Assembly (NCBI RefSeq): GCF_900100845.1
Contig: NZ_FNFP01000001.1
Location: 62,001 to 126,000 of the forward strand
Direction of reading: 5' to 3'
DNA length: 64,000 bases
Origin: Natronincola ferrireducens
Lineage (GTDB): Bacteria; Bacillota; Clostridia; Peptostreptococcales; Natronincolaceae
The notes under the pieces were generated by a model. The model did no database searches and had not been told where the DNA came from. It worked only from the letters and a program-made list of their open reading frames with translations. Below are positions 43,029 to 52,163 of this stretch, in pieces. A program made the translations under genes and the position numbers. Every line of letters begins with the position of its first letter. Within the stretch, counting starts at the first letter, position 1.

Positions 43029-43898
43029 ATGAAGGGTATTATACTAGCAGGTGGGGCAGGAACAAGGCTGTATCCCATAACACGTTCTATATCAAAGCAG
43101 TTATTACCTATATATGACAAGCCTATGATCTACTATCCCCTATCTGTCTTGATGCTGGCGGGGATTAGGGATATTTTGGTGATTTCCACCCCTAGGGATA
43201 TAGGGGCCTATGAAGAACTACTGGGTTCTGGAGGGCAAATGGGAATCAACATCTCCTATAAGGTTCAAGAAGAGCCTAGGGGCTTGGCGGATGCCTTTAT
43301 TGTAGGAGAAGAATTTATAGGGTCGGACCCTGTTGCATTAATTCTTGGAGACAATATCTTCTATGGTCGGGGATTTACCCCTATTCTAGAGAGGGCTGTC
43401 AATAGGAGGGAAGGAGCCACTATATTTGGCTACTATGTCAACAATCCCGTAGATTTTGGGGTGGTGGAATTTGATGGAGAAAACAATGTATCCTCTATAG
43501 AAGAAAAACCCCAAAACCCTAAATCCAACTATGCTGTCCCCGGCCTTTACTTTTATGATAATGATGTGGTGGAGATTGCTAAAAATATAGAGCCCTCCCC
43601 TAGGGGAGAAATTGAAATCACCTCCGTTAACAACGAATATTTAAGAAGAGATAAACTGAAGGTGGAGCTATTGGGTAGGGGAATGGCTTGGTTAGATACA
43701 GGAACCCATAGTGGTCTTTTGGAGGCCAGCAATTTTGTCCAAGCGGTTCAAAAGAGACAGGGTCTCTATATTGCATGTTTAGAGGAGATCGCCTATAGGA
43801 AGGGTTATATTAACAAAGAGGAGCTTCTAAAATTAGCAGAACCCCTAGCTAAGACGGATTACGGAAGCTATCTCCTAAGTATTGCTGAAGGTAGATAA
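43029..43898 (+). CDS. rmlA: Glucose-1-phosphate thymidylyltransferase
   Basis: It makes dTDP-glucose from dTTP and glucose-1-phosphate, the first step of dTDP-deoxysugar synthesis in the cytoplasm. At 289 residues it matches RmlA. The nucleotide loop [11 protein letters not shown] (6-16), [18 protein letters not shown] and the magnesium motif [10 protein letters not shown] are present, and [10 protein letters not shown] follows near the C-terminus. AAAAAGGAG precedes the ATG. It heads a run of dTDP-sugar genes reaching 47525. The structured element at 42780 lies directly upstream. Confidence 0.96.
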   Translation: MKGIILAGGAGTRLYPITRSISKQLLPIYDKPMIYYPLSVLMLAGIRDILVISTPRDIGAYEELLGSGGQMGINISYKVQEEPRGLADAFIVGEEFIGSDPVALILGDNIFYGRGFTPILERAVNRREGATIFGYYVNNPVDFGVVEFDGENNVSSIEEKPQNPKSNYAVPGLYFYDNDVVEIAKNIEPSPRGEIEITSVNNEYLRRDKLKVELLGRGMAWLDTGTHSGLLEASNFVQAVQKRQGLYIACLEEIAYRKGYINKEELLKLAEPLAKTDYGSYLLSIAEGR

Positions 43899-43912
43899 AG
43901 GAGGAAAGAAAT

Positions 43913-44956
43913 ATGAAGCGTTTATTGGTCACCGGTGGAGCAGGATTTATCGGAAGTAATTTTATTAAATATATGCTGGAGAAGTATGAGGAATATGAGA
44001 TCATCAACCTGGACAAGTTAACCTATGCGGGTAACCTAGAAAACCTAAAGGATATAGAGGAGCATCCCAATTACACCTTTATTAAAGGAGATATTACTGA
44101 CAGCAGTCTTGTGGAGGGGATTGTCGGTAAGGGTATTGATTATATCATCAATTTTGCAGCAGAATCCCATGTGGATCGAAGCATTGAAAATCCAAAGGTG
44201 TTTTTAGAAACCAATGTCATAGGAACCCAAGTTTTGTTGGATGCCGCCAAGAAGTATGGAATAGAAAAATACCTACAGGTATCCACCGATGAGGTCTATG
44301 GAGCCCTAGGGAAAATAGGATTATTTACAGAAACAACCTCCTTGGCCCCCAACAGTCCCTATTCTGCCTCCAAGACCAGTGGAGATTTGTTGGTAAGAGC
44401 CTATCATAAAACCTTTGACCTACCCATCAATATCACCCGATGCTCCAACAACTATGGCCCCTATCAATTTCCAGAGAAGCTGATCCCCCTCATGATTGCC
44501 AACTGCCTGCAGGAAAAGGATCTTCCAATATATGGAGATGGGATGCAGGTGAGGGATTGGCTCCATGTGAAGGATCATTGTACAGCCATCGATGCTGTCC
44601 TCCACAAAGGGAAGGATGGAGAGGTCTACAACATCGGAGGGAATAATGAAAAGGCCAATATAGAAATTGTTAAATTGATTATAAGAGCCCTAGGAAAATC
44701 CCAGGATCTTATCAAATATGTAAAGGATCGGCCAGGACACGATCGGAGATATGCCATTGATAACACCAAGATTACTACAGAGCTGGGATGGGAACCCCAA
44801 TATACCTTTGAAGAGGGGATAGAAGAAACGATAGCATGGTACCTAGACAATAGGGACTGGTGGGAAAAAATCATCAGTGGTGATTATAGGAAGTATTATG
44901 ATAGAATGTATAAAGACCGAGAACAAACCTTTAAATTTGGTAACAATAGAGAATAA
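43913..44956 (+). CDS. rmlB: dTDP-glucose 4,6-dehydratase
   Basis: It converts dTDP-glucose to dTDP-4-keto-6-deoxyglucose with bound NAD. The 347-residue protein is an extended short-chain dehydrogenase: VTGGAGFIGSNFIKYM at the N-terminus, the STDEVYGALG catalytic Thr/Asp region near 124-133 and the YxxxK motif SPYSASKTSG. NNYGPYQFPEKLIP follows. AAGGAGG lies before the ATG, and rmlA ends 14 bases upstream. It provides the branch-point sugar for the next three genes. Confidence 0.97.
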   Translation: MKRLLVTGGAGFIGSNFIKYMLEKYEEYEIINLDKLTYAGNLENLKDIEEHPNYTFIKGDITDSSLVEGIVGKGIDYIINFAAESHVDRSIENPKVFLETNVIGTQVLLDAAKKYGIEKYLQVSTDEVYGALGKIGLFTETTSLAPNSPYSASKTSGDLLVRAYHKTFDLPINITRCSNNYGPYQFPEKLIPLMIANCLQEKDLPIYGDGMQVRDWLHVKDHCTAIDAVLHKGKDGEVYNIGGNNEKANIEIVKLIIRALGKSQDLIKYVKDRPGHDRRYAIDNTKITTELGWEPQYTFEEGIEETIAWYLDNRDWWEKIISGDYRKYYDRMYKDREQTFKFGNNRE

Positions 44957-44974
44957 GATTGATGGAGAGATACT

Positions 44975-45388
44975 ATGAAAAATTGTAGATTAATAGAATT
45001 CCATAGAATAGGATCAACTGATGTCGGTTACTTAACCCCCCTAGAGGGCAATAAAAATATACCCTTTGACATCAAAAGGGTATATTACATCTATGATGTT
45101 CCCACCGAAATCCCCAGGGGCTTCCACGCCCACAGGAAGCTGGAGCAGGTACTGTTTTGTCTCCAGGGCAGTGTAAGGGTGAAGGTGGAGGATGGAGAAA
45201 AGACGGATGTGATTCCCCTAGATGCCCCCCATAAGGGTCTTTATGTGGGTCCTATGGTATGGCATGAGATGTTTGACTTTGAAGAAAACACCGTCATGAT
45301 GGTACTGGCCTCCGACTACTATGAGGAGAAGGATTATATTAGGGACTATGAAGAGTTCAATGAATTGTTAAATACTGATATTATATAA
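44975..45388 (+). CDS. dTDP-4-keto-6-deoxyhexose 3,4-ketoisomerase (FdtA/QdtA family)
   Basis: A 137-residue cupin of the WxcM-like family. It moves the keto group from C4 to C3 of the RmlB product, yielding either the galacto or the gluco 3-keto sugar. Signature residues are His51 and His53 in PRGFHAHRKLEQVLFCLQG, the KRVYYIYDVP strand before them, and GLYVGPMVWHEMFDF. FdtA (Fuc3NAc) and QdtA (Qui3NAc) differ by few residues, so I leave the product open. A weak ribosome binding site (GGAGAG) precedes the ATG. rmlB ends 18 bases upstream. Confidence 0.9.
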   Translation: MKNCRLIEFHRIGSTDVGYLTPLEGNKNIPFDIKRVYYIYDVPTEIPRGFHAHRKLEQVLFCLQGSVRVKVEDGEKTDVIPLDAPHKGLYVGPMVWHEMFDFEENTVMMVLASDYYEEKDYIRDYEEFNELLNTDII

Positions 45389-45404
45389 AGGTTTAGAGAA
45401 CACC

Positions 45405-45476
45405 AGTGGAAAGTCATAACAGATCCTTCACTTTGTTCAGGATGACAGGCGAGAGGGTTCAGGATGACAGGACAGA
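45405..45476. repeat. GTCATCCTGA-type repeat arms
   Basis: AGATCCTTCACTTTGTTCAG then GATGACAGG, followed by a second truncated CAGGATGACAGG copy. It lies in the 129-base gap between the ketoisomerase and acyltransferase genes. Confidence 0.7.
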
Positions 45477-45517
45477 CAAAATATAGGAATCTATAGGATA
45501 AAAAGGAGCTAGATAAG

Positions 45518-46228
45518 ATGGAAGAGAAAAAAATTACAGACATTAGCCCTAGGGCACAAATTAGCACTACAGCCATCATCCATCAGGATGTTATAATTGA
45601 AGAAGATGTAATCATCCATGATTATGTGGTGATCTATCCCAACACCCATATAAAAAAGGGGGCAGAAATCTATGACCATTGTGTTTTAGGAAAACCCCCC
45701 ACATCCCCAGGGAATGTTTCTAGGAGCTTAAAGAAACAGTATGAAACCCTAGTGATTGGAGAAAACAGCATACTATGTCCCCATGTTACCATCTATACGG
45801 GAACCAAAATAGGGGATAGGGTTCTTCTAGGAGACAATTGCTCCATTCGAGAGGAATGTGTCATTGGCAATGATTGCCTCATCAGTAGAAATGTCAGTAT
45901 CAATTACAACACAAAGGTGGGGGATAGGACCAAGATCATGGATAATACCCATATTACCGGGGATATGATTATAGAAGAGGATGTATTTATCAGTGTGTTG
46001 GTGGCCACCACCAACGACAATACGATGGGGCGGGAAGCTTACAGTGACCAGCATGTAAGGGGACCCCATATCAAGAAAAATGCCACCATCGGAGCAGCCG
46101 CCAATATCCTTCCCCAAATAATAGTAGGGGAAAATGCTGTCGTAGGGGCTGGATCAGTGGTGACAAAAAATGTCCCCGACAACAAGGTTGTGATGGGGGT
46201 TCCAGCAAAGGTGATTCGAGATATTTAA
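45518..46228 (+). CDS. Hexapeptide-repeat sugar N-acetyltransferase (FdtC/QdtC-like)
   Basis: A 236-residue left-handed beta-helix enzyme with many I/V-x-x-D-V-x-I repeats ([37 protein letters not shown]). The end [20 protein letters not shown] then PAKVIRDI is typical of acetyl-CoA-dependent sugar transferases. By context it should N-acetylate the 3-amino group made by the next enzyme. AAAAGGAG precedes the ATG. A serine-acetyltransferase-like or WbbJ-like role is possible but fits the neighbours less well. Confidence 0.85.
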   Translation: MEEKKITDISPRAQISTTAIIHQDVIIEEDVIIHDYVVIYPNTHIKKGAEIYDHCVLGKPPTSPGNVSRSLKKQYETLVIGENSILCPHVTIYTGTKIGDRVLLGDNCSIREECVIGNDCLISRNVSINYNTKVGDRTKIMDNTHITGDMIIEEDVFISVLVATTNDNTMGREAYSDQHVRGPHIKKNATIGAAANILPQIIVGENAVVGAGSVVTKNVPDNKVVMGVPAKVIRDI

Positions 46229-46234
46229 AGGATA

Positions 46235-46345
46235 GACTTTGTTAAGGATAAGTGTTGATATTTTATAAAAACGGCTGGGTACTACAATTGGTGTCATCCT
46301 GAGCAACAGCGAAGGATCTTATACAGGATGACAAAACCTTAAATA
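46235..46345. repeat. MITE-like repeat fragment with GTCATCCTGA arm
   Basis: GACTTTGTTAAGGATAAGTG starts like the MITE left end. Then GTCATCCTGAGCAACAGCGA and CAGGATGACAAAACC form a short palindrome. No clear right terminal repeat is present. It separates the acetyltransferase and aminotransferase genes. Confidence 0.6.
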
Positions 46346-46430
46346 ATTTTTTTCATTGTTTAGTCAAAAATTGACAGAAACATATAACAGAGAAAAAGAT
46401 AAAAAGTTTTGAATAATGAGGGGTGAAATC

Positions 46431-47525
46431 ATGAAAATACCTTTTGGAGATATGAAAAAAGATTATAAAGACTTAAAACAGGAAATTGATGGAGTTCTAC
46501 AAAGGGTCTTAGACTCTGGGTGGTTTATACTGGGGAAGGAGGGGGAAGCCTTTGAAGGAGAGTTCGCCCAGTATTGTGGTGTCAACTATGCTGTAGGATG
46601 TGCCTCTGGAACGGAGGCCTTGGCCCTATCCCTTATGGCCCTAGATATTAGTTCGGGGGATGAGGTCATTACCGTCAACAATACGGCTGTACCCACCATT
46701 ACCGCCATCGTCATGGCGGGGGCTACCCCTGTATTGGTGGATATTGAAGAAGATACCTGTCTTATAGATGTAGATAAAATAGAGGAGAAGATTACCTCAA
46801 AAACAAAGGCCATCATGCCCGTCCACCTATATGGTCAAATATGTGACATGGACAGGATTAATGAAATTGCTGAAAGATATGCTTTAGCTGTCATTGAAGA
46901 TGCCTGTCAAGCCCATGGCAGTCGATACAAGGATCGTCAGGCGGGAAGCTTAGGGACAATGGGTTGCTTTAGCTTCTATCCCAGCAAGAACCTTGGAGCC
47001 TATGGGGATGGTGGTGCCATCACCACTGACTCAGAGGAACTGTACAATAGGCTGATGATGATGAGGAACTACGGTCAAAGGAAAAGATATTATCATGACA
47101 CAAAGGGCATCAACAGCAGATTAGATGAAATTCAAGCAGCTATACTGAGGGTAAAGCTAACATACCTTGAGGAATATAACAATAGAAGAAGGGAAATAGC
47201 CCATCTCTATGATACCCTCATTACCAACCCCAAGGTTGAAAAGGTAGGGATAAAGGAGTATAATAAAACAAATTACCACCTCTATGTCATTAGGGTGGAG
47301 GATCGGGAAAGGATTATGGAGTTTCTTGAGGGAGAGGGGATAGGTACCTATATCCATTATCCTGTCAACATTCACCTCCAGAAGGCGTTTCGGTATTTAG
47401 GCTATGATGAAAAGGACTTTCCTGTAAGCCAAAGGTGTGCCAAGGAGATTCTAAGCCTTCCTATGTATCCTCAGCTGACCGATAAAGAGGTAGAGTATAT
47501 ATGTGGGAAGCTGAATGAGATATAG
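46431..47525 (+). CDS. PLP-dependent sugar aminotransferase (FdtB/QdtB-like)
   Basis: A 364-residue DegT/DnrJ/EryC1-family enzyme that should add an amino group at C3 of the keto sugar using glutamate. Landmarks: CASGTEALALSLMAL, IEDACQAHGSRY with the PLP-ring Asp, and FYPSKNLGAYGDGGAI with the Schiff-base Lys. RLDEIQAAILRVKL follows as in the family. The enzyme plus RmlA/RmlB, the ketoisomerase and the acetyltransferase make up a full dTDP-3-acetamido-3,6-dideoxyhexose pathway. I chose the ATG at 46431; the ATG at 46416 overlaps the GAGGGGTG ribosome binding site. Confidence 0.92.
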   Translation: MKIPFGDMKKDYKDLKQEIDGVLQRVLDSGWFILGKEGEAFEGEFAQYCGVNYAVGCASGTEALALSLMALDISSGDEVITVNNTAVPTITAIVMAGATPVLVDIEEDTCLIDVDKIEEKITSKTKAIMPVHLYGQICDMDRINEIAERYALAVIEDACQAHGSRYKDRQAGSLGTMGCFSFYPSKNLGAYGDGGAITTDSEELYNRLMMMRNYGQRKRYYHDTKGINSRLDEIQAAILRVKLTYLEEYNNRRREIAHLYDTLITNPKVEKVGIKEYNKTNYHLYVIRVEDRERIMEFLEGEGIGTYIHYPVNIHLQKAFRYLGYDEKDFPVSQRCAKEILSLPMYPQLTDKEVEYICGKLNEI

Positions 47526-47547
47526 GATGTAGTGTATAAATGCTAAT

Positions 47548-47681
47548 AGGATTGTCATTCTGAGCATAGCGAAGAATCTTAAAGGTAGATTTTTGGCTCT
47601 GATAAGATCCTTCGCTATTGCTCAGGATGACAGACTAGAGAGGCTCATAGAAGCTTTGGCTGTGCTCAGCATGACAGACTC
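47548..47681. repeat. GTCATTCTGA palindromic repeat, tandem arms
   Basis: GTCATTCTGAGCATAGCGAA pairs with TTCGCTATTGCTCAGGATGA. A third arm (TGCTCAGCATGACAGAC) follows. The element occupies most of the gap before the glycosyltransferase gene. Confidence 0.75.
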
Positions 47682-47724
47682 TAGGGCGTAGCATTTAAAA
47701 GAGGCTAAATGAAAGAGGTTAATT

Positions 47725-48702
47725 ATGAAGAAATTATCGATTGTTATTCCCGTTTATTATAATGAACTGAATATTCCTTCCCTCTATGAAAAACTAAGGG
47801 AAGCCATCTTAAATAAGAAGCTGTTTCACGTGGAGCTTGTATTTGTGGATGATGGCTCTAAGGATAATTCCTATCAGGAACTGATAAAGCTAAGGGAAAT
47901 GGATAAGAGAATCAAGGTGGTCAAGCTTTCTAAGAACTTCGGGTCCCATACAGCCATCTTAGCAGGTCTGAGCTATGCCACCGGTGACTGTGCCACTGTC
48001 ATATCGGCAGACCTCCAAGATCCTCCGGAAATCATTGTTTCCATGTATGAGAAATGGCTGGAGGGGAACAAGGTGGTCCTTGCCGTAAGGGAGGATCGTG
48101 AAGAGGGATGGCTCCAAAAGAAGCTTTCCAACACCTACTATAGATGGATGAAGAAGTATGCCCTCTCCAATATGCCAGAGGGGGGCTTTGACTGCTTTTT
48201 AATCGACAAACAGGTGATAGAAATCCTTCGGGGTATGAAGGAAAAGAACTCCACCCTCATGGGACAAATCCTGTGGTGTGGCTTAAAAACCGAAAAGATT
48301 TACTATGTCAGAAGGGAAAGGGAGATCGGAAAATCCAAGTGGACCCTCTCTAAAAAGATTAAGCTATTTATTGATTCCTTTTTAGCATTTTCCTATGTCC
48401 CTATCCGATTCATCTCCACCTTTGGGTTTATTATCTCCTTCTTAGGCTTCCTAATGGCCCTCATCATCGTTATCAACAAATTCATCAATGATATTCCCGT
48501 ACAGGGCTGGACCTCCTTGATGGTGGTGGTCTTAATACTATCCGGCATCCAGTTGATTACCCTGGGGGTTCTAGGAGAATATCTGTGGAGAAACTTTGAT
48601 GAAACTAGAAAGCGTCCCCTATTCATTGTAGAGGAAACCATCGGGGTAGGAGAAGAAAAGGTGGCGGAGGAACGGATGGATCTATGGGAAGTGGGAAAAT
48701 GA
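47725..48702 (+). CDS. Polyprenyl-phosphate glycosyltransferase (GtrB/DPM1-like GT2)
   Basis: A 325-residue GT2 enzyme that transfers a hexose from a nucleotide sugar to undecaprenyl phosphate on the inner face of the membrane. VIPVYYNELNIPSLYEKL, the nucleotide-binding FVDDGSKDNSYQEL and the acceptor-side ADLQDPPEII are typical. Two membrane helices at the C-terminus (about 230-290) match the GtrB layout. AAAGAGG precedes the ATG. Its stop overlaps the start of the GtrA-like gene, so the two are translationally coupled. Confidence 0.93.
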   Translation: MKKLSIVIPVYYNELNIPSLYEKLREAILNKKLFHVELVFVDDGSKDNSYQELIKLREMDKRIKVVKLSKNFGSHTAILAGLSYATGDCATVISADLQDPPEIIVSMYEKWLEGNKVVLAVREDREEGWLQKKLSNTYYRWMKKYALSNMPEGGFDCFLIDKQVIEILRGMKEKNSTLMGQILWCGLKTEKIYYVRREREIGKSKWTLSKKIKLFIDSFLAFSYVPIRFISTFGFIISFLGFLMALIIVINKFINDIPVQGWTSLMVVVLILSGIQLITLGVLGEYLWRNFDETRKRPLFIVEETIGVGEEKVAEERMDLWEVGK

Positions 48703-49097
48703 TAGATAAAGCCTATATAAAAAGAAGGTTTATCCAACATCTTAATTTTATCAAATTTTGCATGGTGGGGGGTACCAATACCCTTGTATCCCTAGTGATC
48801 TATTGGATACTGCTGAAGGCTGATGTCTATTATCTGGCAGCCAGCACCTTGGCCTATGGGGCCGGCATTGTCAATGGCTATCTATTGAGTACAGCCTTTG
48901 TTTTTAAACGGTCACGGGAGGCTAGATCCTTTATGAAGTTCTTCTTGGTCTACTTCTCCTCCATGATTATCAACCTAATCATCATGTATGTGGCCGTAGA
49001 CCATTTGTTGATTAACAAGGTCCTAGCCCAATTCATCGCCATAGGCTTTAACATGATTTATAATTATTCGTTAAATAAAATATGGACTTTTAAATAA
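48699..49097 (+). CDS. GtrA-family membrane protein
   Basis: A 132-residue protein with four membrane segments of the GtrA/GtcA family, thought to flip polyprenyl-linked sugars outward. Typical residues: FCMVGGTNTLVSLVIYW, AYGAGIVNGYLLSTAFVFKR and FNMIYNYSLNKIWTFK, the last being the family's closing motif. I chose the ATG at 48699, giving an ATGA overlap with the glycosyltransferase stop, rather than the ATG at 48684. It should supply the lipid-linked sugar used by the GT-C protein encoded downstream. Confidence 0.92.
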   Translation: MIDKAYIKRRFIQHLNFIKFCMVGGTNTLVSLVIYWILLKADVYYLAASTLAYGAGIVNGYLLSTAFVFKRSREARSFMKFFLVYFSSMIINLIIMYVAVDHLLINKVLAQFIAIGFNMIYNYSLNKIWTFK

Positions 49098-49098
49098 A

Positions 49099-49130
49099 GA
49101 CTATGTTAAAGATAGATGTTGATATTGTAC
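49099..49130. repeat. MITE left-end fragment
   Basis: GACTATGTTAAAGATAGATG then TTGATA matches the left terminal repeat of the family. No interior or right end is present. It lies between the GtrA-like gene and the next gene. Confidence 0.55.
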
Positions 49131-49149
49131 ATTTTGGGGGGATATGGTA

Positions 49150-49761
49150 ATGGGATTAAAAAAATTAGCTGTTTTAGGGGTTCTGCTGATAGCCTTATCG
49201 GGGATTTCCATCCATTGGCTCAATAGCCACCATGCTGGAAAGGAAACCTCCCTTGAGGAGGAGCTTGCAGCCTTTACCCAGTATATAACTATTAATGACC
49301 ATATAGGGACCCCTATCTTTTATACAGAAACAGAGGGAATTTCCCCCAACCTAGCCTTTGCTGGGGAAATCAAGGAGCGGGTTAGACTGACCTTTCCTAA
49401 GGAGGACCCCCTTCAGGGGGACTTTGCTGCTATGGAACTACCCCTTACCAACCTAGTAGAAGGACAAGCCTACACAGTAAGGATGAGTCTCCATGACAGC
49501 TACCACGGTGACCCTTATCCCAATCTTTTTCACCAATATGTATTATTAGGGGATGAGGTAATATGGCAGCATGATATGACGGGAGAGGATTTCACTGGAT
49601 GGAATGGGCTAGAGTATTCCTTTGTTGCCTCCACTCCCCAAACCCAGCTGACCATAGGAGTTCAGGCGATGGGGGAAATTCCAGAGGGCTGGAGCTGGGG
49701 AACTATAGCTGGGGTGGAAGTCCAGCATATTTACATTGGTCCATCTAGGGATCAGCTTTAA
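49150..49761 (+). CDS. Membrane-anchored extracellular protein of unknown function
   Basis: I do not recognise this 203-residue protein. A single hydrophobic segment near the N-terminus (LKKLAVLGVLLIALSGISIH) looks like a signal anchor or uncleaved signal peptide. The rest is a beta-rich extracellular domain with aromatic residues (GDPYPNLFHQYVLLGDEVIW, WNGLEYSFVASTPQTQLTIG). That pattern recalls carbohydrate-binding sandwiches, but no family motif was found. It is followed 11 bases later by the GT-C gene and preceded by GtrA, so it may act in the same surface-glycan step. The ATG at 49150 has better spacing to GGGGGGA than the ATG at 49144. Confidence 0.65.
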   Translation: MGLKKLAVLGVLLIALSGISIHWLNSHHAGKETSLEEELAAFTQYITINDHIGTPIFYTETEGISPNLAFAGEIKERVRLTFPKEDPLQGDFAAMELPLTNLVEGQAYTVRMSLHDSYHGDPYPNLFHQYVLLGDEVIWQHDMTGEDFTGWNGLEYSFVASTPQTQLTIGVQAMGEIPEGWSWGTIAGVEVQHIYIGPSRDQL

Positions 49762-49772
49762 GGAGGATAGAC

Positions 49773-51269
49773 ATGGGAGAAACTAAATTTTTAAACCTTA
49801 TTCATAACCTTATCCATACACTACGACAGCGACTAAATACCATCTTTGCCATCACTGGAATAGGGTTGTTTTCCTTTATTATCCTCATCTATACCTTTGT
49901 TCGGATGCCCAATATGATCTATGCCGAGGTTCCCATCACTATAAATCTACTATTTATTGCCACCATAGGGGTTATTATGTTGGGGATTCATTTCCTTCTA
50001 AATGAAGGGAGGGGTCGGTTAAAGGAGAAGAACTTTTTAATTGGGTTAATTGTATTCTCCTTTCTACTAAGACTTCTTTGGGTGATGCTGGTGAGGACTG
50101 CCCCCGTCAGTGACTATGGCAGTATGCACTACCTAGCAGCCTCCGCCAGTGAAGGGGAGTTTACCCTGAAATTTGGTGAGGGAGGGTATCTCTACACCTT
50201 TCCCCATCTCGTAGGCAACACCCTCTATCTATCCATCCTATATAGGATTTTTGGTGTATCCCTGGCGATACCTAAGATGCTGAATGTTGTTTTCTCTGTT
50301 ATCACGATTGTAATCCTTTACTTTATGACAAAAAAAATCTTTAATGAAAAGAGTGCCAGAATTGCTTCCTTTTTATACAGTATTTATTCCCCAACCATTA
50401 TGATCAATTCTGTACTGGCCTCTGAAAATATAGCGGTTCCCTTGTTTTACTTGGCCTTCCTGATGGCCATCCTATATCATGGGGAGAAGGGGTCTAAATG
50501 GTATCTGTGGACCATAGGTCCTATGATGGCGATGGGACACTTTATGCGACCCCTAGCCCCCATCTTTCTTACAGCAATTGTATTATATATCCTCTTCTTT
50601 GAAGGGGATAAGGGAATAGACATCAAAAGAAATAGCAAAACCATTGCCATCATTGGGGCAGGCTTTATGGTTGTCACCCTCCTCATCAACTATAGTATCG
50701 TTATGCTGGATATTTATGAAAAACCCACATGGCAGGAGGATGTCCCCTACGGGAAATTTTTAGCTGGCTTTAACCATGCCTCCTTTGGGGGCTTTAGTAT
50801 GGAGGATAGGATGATCCTAGAGCACCATGACTTTGACTATGAAAAGGTCAATGAAGAAATGAAGCTACGGGTGGAAAAGAGGTTGGAGGACCCTGTAGCC
50901 GTCATCAGCCTCATGGAGAAAAAATATGAAAGAATATGGGTGGACAATGGCTTTGCCTTTTATTGGAGCCTACAGCATGAGCAGGAAAGAGTGGGGCTTG
51001 CTGCCCTTCTCAGGGACAATACTCGAAATATAAGACTCCTTTCCCAAACCTTTTATATGGGGATTTTAGCATTTGCAGTGGCAGGGTGCTATTATGCCAT
51101 GAGGGTAAGGAAAACCTATTATCATAATTTGATCATCATTACCTTTATAGGTTTTGTGCTGATCCATTGTGTTACAGAGGTACAGTCTAGGTACCAACAG
51201 CCAGCCATTCCCCTATTTTTCATTATGGGGGGATATGGTATAGCAAAAGTCTATGAAGCTGTAAAATAA
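49773..51269 (+). CDS. GT-C fold membrane glycosyltransferase (ArnT/PMT-like)
   Basis: A 498-residue polytopic protein with about eleven membrane helices. The first extracellular loop contains RTAPVSDYGSMHYLAAS, whose Asp-Tyr pair matches the catalytic acidic motif of polyprenyl-phosphate-dependent GT-C enzymes. A later VTEVQSRYQQPAIPLFFIMG resembles the family's conserved loop. It should transfer a lipid-linked sugar to a surface acceptor outside the cell. AAGGAGG precedes the ATG. With GtrB and GtrA it forms a complete lipid-linked sugar transfer module. Acceptor and sugar are unknown. Confidence 0.85.
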   Translation: MGETKFLNLIHNLIHTLRQRLNTIFAITGIGLFSFIILIYTFVRMPNMIYAEVPITINLLFIATIGVIMLGIHFLLNEGRGRLKEKNFLIGLIVFSFLLRLLWVMLVRTAPVSDYGSMHYLAASASEGEFTLKFGEGGYLYTFPHLVGNTLYLSILYRIFGVSLAIPKMLNVVFSVITIVILYFMTKKIFNEKSARIASFLYSIYSPTIMINSVLASENIAVPLFYLAFLMAILYHGEKGSKWYLWTIGPMMAMGHFMRPLAPIFLTAIVLYILFFEGDKGIDIKRNSKTIAIIGAGFMVVTLLINYSIVMLDIYEKPTWQEDVPYGKFLAGFNHASFGGFSMEDRMILEHHDFDYEKVNEEMKLRVEKRLEDPVAVISLMEKKYERIWVDNGFAFYWSLQHEQERVGLAALLRDNTRNIRLLSQTFYMGILAFAVAGCYYAMRVRKTYYHNLIIITFIGFVLIHCVTEVQSRYQQPAIPLFFIMGGYGIAKVYEAVK

Positions 51270-51305
51270 CCTATAGGAGGATCTTCCTATGTCTTATTTT
51301 ACTAA

Positions 51306-51500
51306 GGCTCTGTTAAATATCACTGTTGATTTTCAACTAAATAATAATAAGACCTGCTGGAGGTTTTGTCATCCTGAACGTAGTGAAGGATCCTAGTTTA
51401 TAGCAACCATCATTAGATCCTTCGCTATTGCTCAGGATGACACCAACCACGAGACTCACAAGCTTTTTATAAAGTATCAACAACGAAATTTAGCATAGTC
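51306..51500. repeat. MITE-like repeat, complete copy
   Basis: Left end GGCTCTGTTAAATATCACTG then TTGATTTT, and right end ATCAACAACGAAATTTAGCA then TAGTC are terminal inverted repeats. The interior holds GTCATCCTGAACGTAGTGAA and TTCGCTATTGCTCAGGATGA arms. It fills most of 51270-51597, where no gene is seen. A short GGGATAG/CTGGGGGG tract with Ts at 51528-51547 may be a weak terminator. Confidence 0.75.
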
Positions 51501-51597
51501 TTTATTAAAGATAAAAAACCCTTTGGGATAGCCTGGGGGGTTTTTTTATGTTACAATAAACTAGGATTATTTAAGAAGAAATAAGGGGAGAAATATT

Positions 51598-52098
51598 ATG
51601 GGGTTTTTAGGGAGATTTATCGAGATTATGACAATTGAGTTAACGGTATTGCTGACGGCAGCCATGCCGATTATTGAGCTGAGGGGGGCGATACCAGTAG
51701 GAGTATCCCTAGGAATGTCCCCCCTCCACGCCTTTATCATTAGCTTTATAGGGAGTATTCTTCCTGTACCTTTTTTGATTTTTACCATAAGACCTATTTT
51801 TAAAGCCCTAAAGCAGTTAAAGTTTTTCAGAGGCTTTATCGAGAGGATTACCGATAAAACCTTGATGCGGAGCGGGCGGATTCAGCGGTATGGCTTTTGG
51901 GGTTTGATTTTGTTCGTGGCCATTCCTCTACCGGGAACAGGGGTTTGGACTGGAACCTTAGCCTCCGTTCTTTTAGACCTACGGTTTAAGATGGCCTTTC
52001 CTGCAATCTTTATAGGAAACCTCATGGCAGGGCTGATCGTCATGTCCCTAAGCCAGGGGGCTGTTAGGACGATTAACATTTTTAGTGGTTTATTTTAA
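51598..52098 (+). CDS. Small membrane transporter (putative small multidrug export family)
   Basis: A 166-residue protein with about four membrane segments. The conserved opening LTAAMPIIELRGAIPVGVSL matches the COG2426 (Sm_multidrug_ex) family, and VAIPLPGTGVWTGTLASVLL follows as in relatives. The family is annotated as export of small compounds, but the evidence is thin; a DedA-like role is also plausible. AAGGGGAG precedes the ATG. A terminator follows at once. Confidence 0.82.
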   Translation: MGFLGRFIEIMTIELTVLLTAAMPIIELRGAIPVGVSLGMSPLHAFIISFIGSILPVPFLIFTIRPIFKALKQLKFFRGFIERITDKTLMRSGRIQRYGFWGLILFVAIPLPGTGVWTGTLASVLLDLRFKMAFPAIFIGNLMAGLIVMSLSQGAVRTINIFSGLF

Positions 52099-52136
52099 AA
52101 AAGTCTACTCCAGTTACTAAGGAGCAGACTTTTTTA
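52099..52136 (+). terminator. Terminator between the transporter and the minus-strand ComK-like gene
   Basis: AAAAAAGTCTACTCC and GGAGCAGACTTTTTT form a stem with a short loop (one mismatch), flanked by A and T runs. It could act in both directions, and both flanking genes end here. Confidence 0.9.
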
Positions 52137-52163
52137 ATGGTGGGGGTGTTGGATAGATAGGGA

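Noticed and set aside
42923-43117. Small open frame over the structured element and rmlA start
   Set aside because: No ribosome binding site, overlaps rmlA and lies in the hairpin region; its residues look random.
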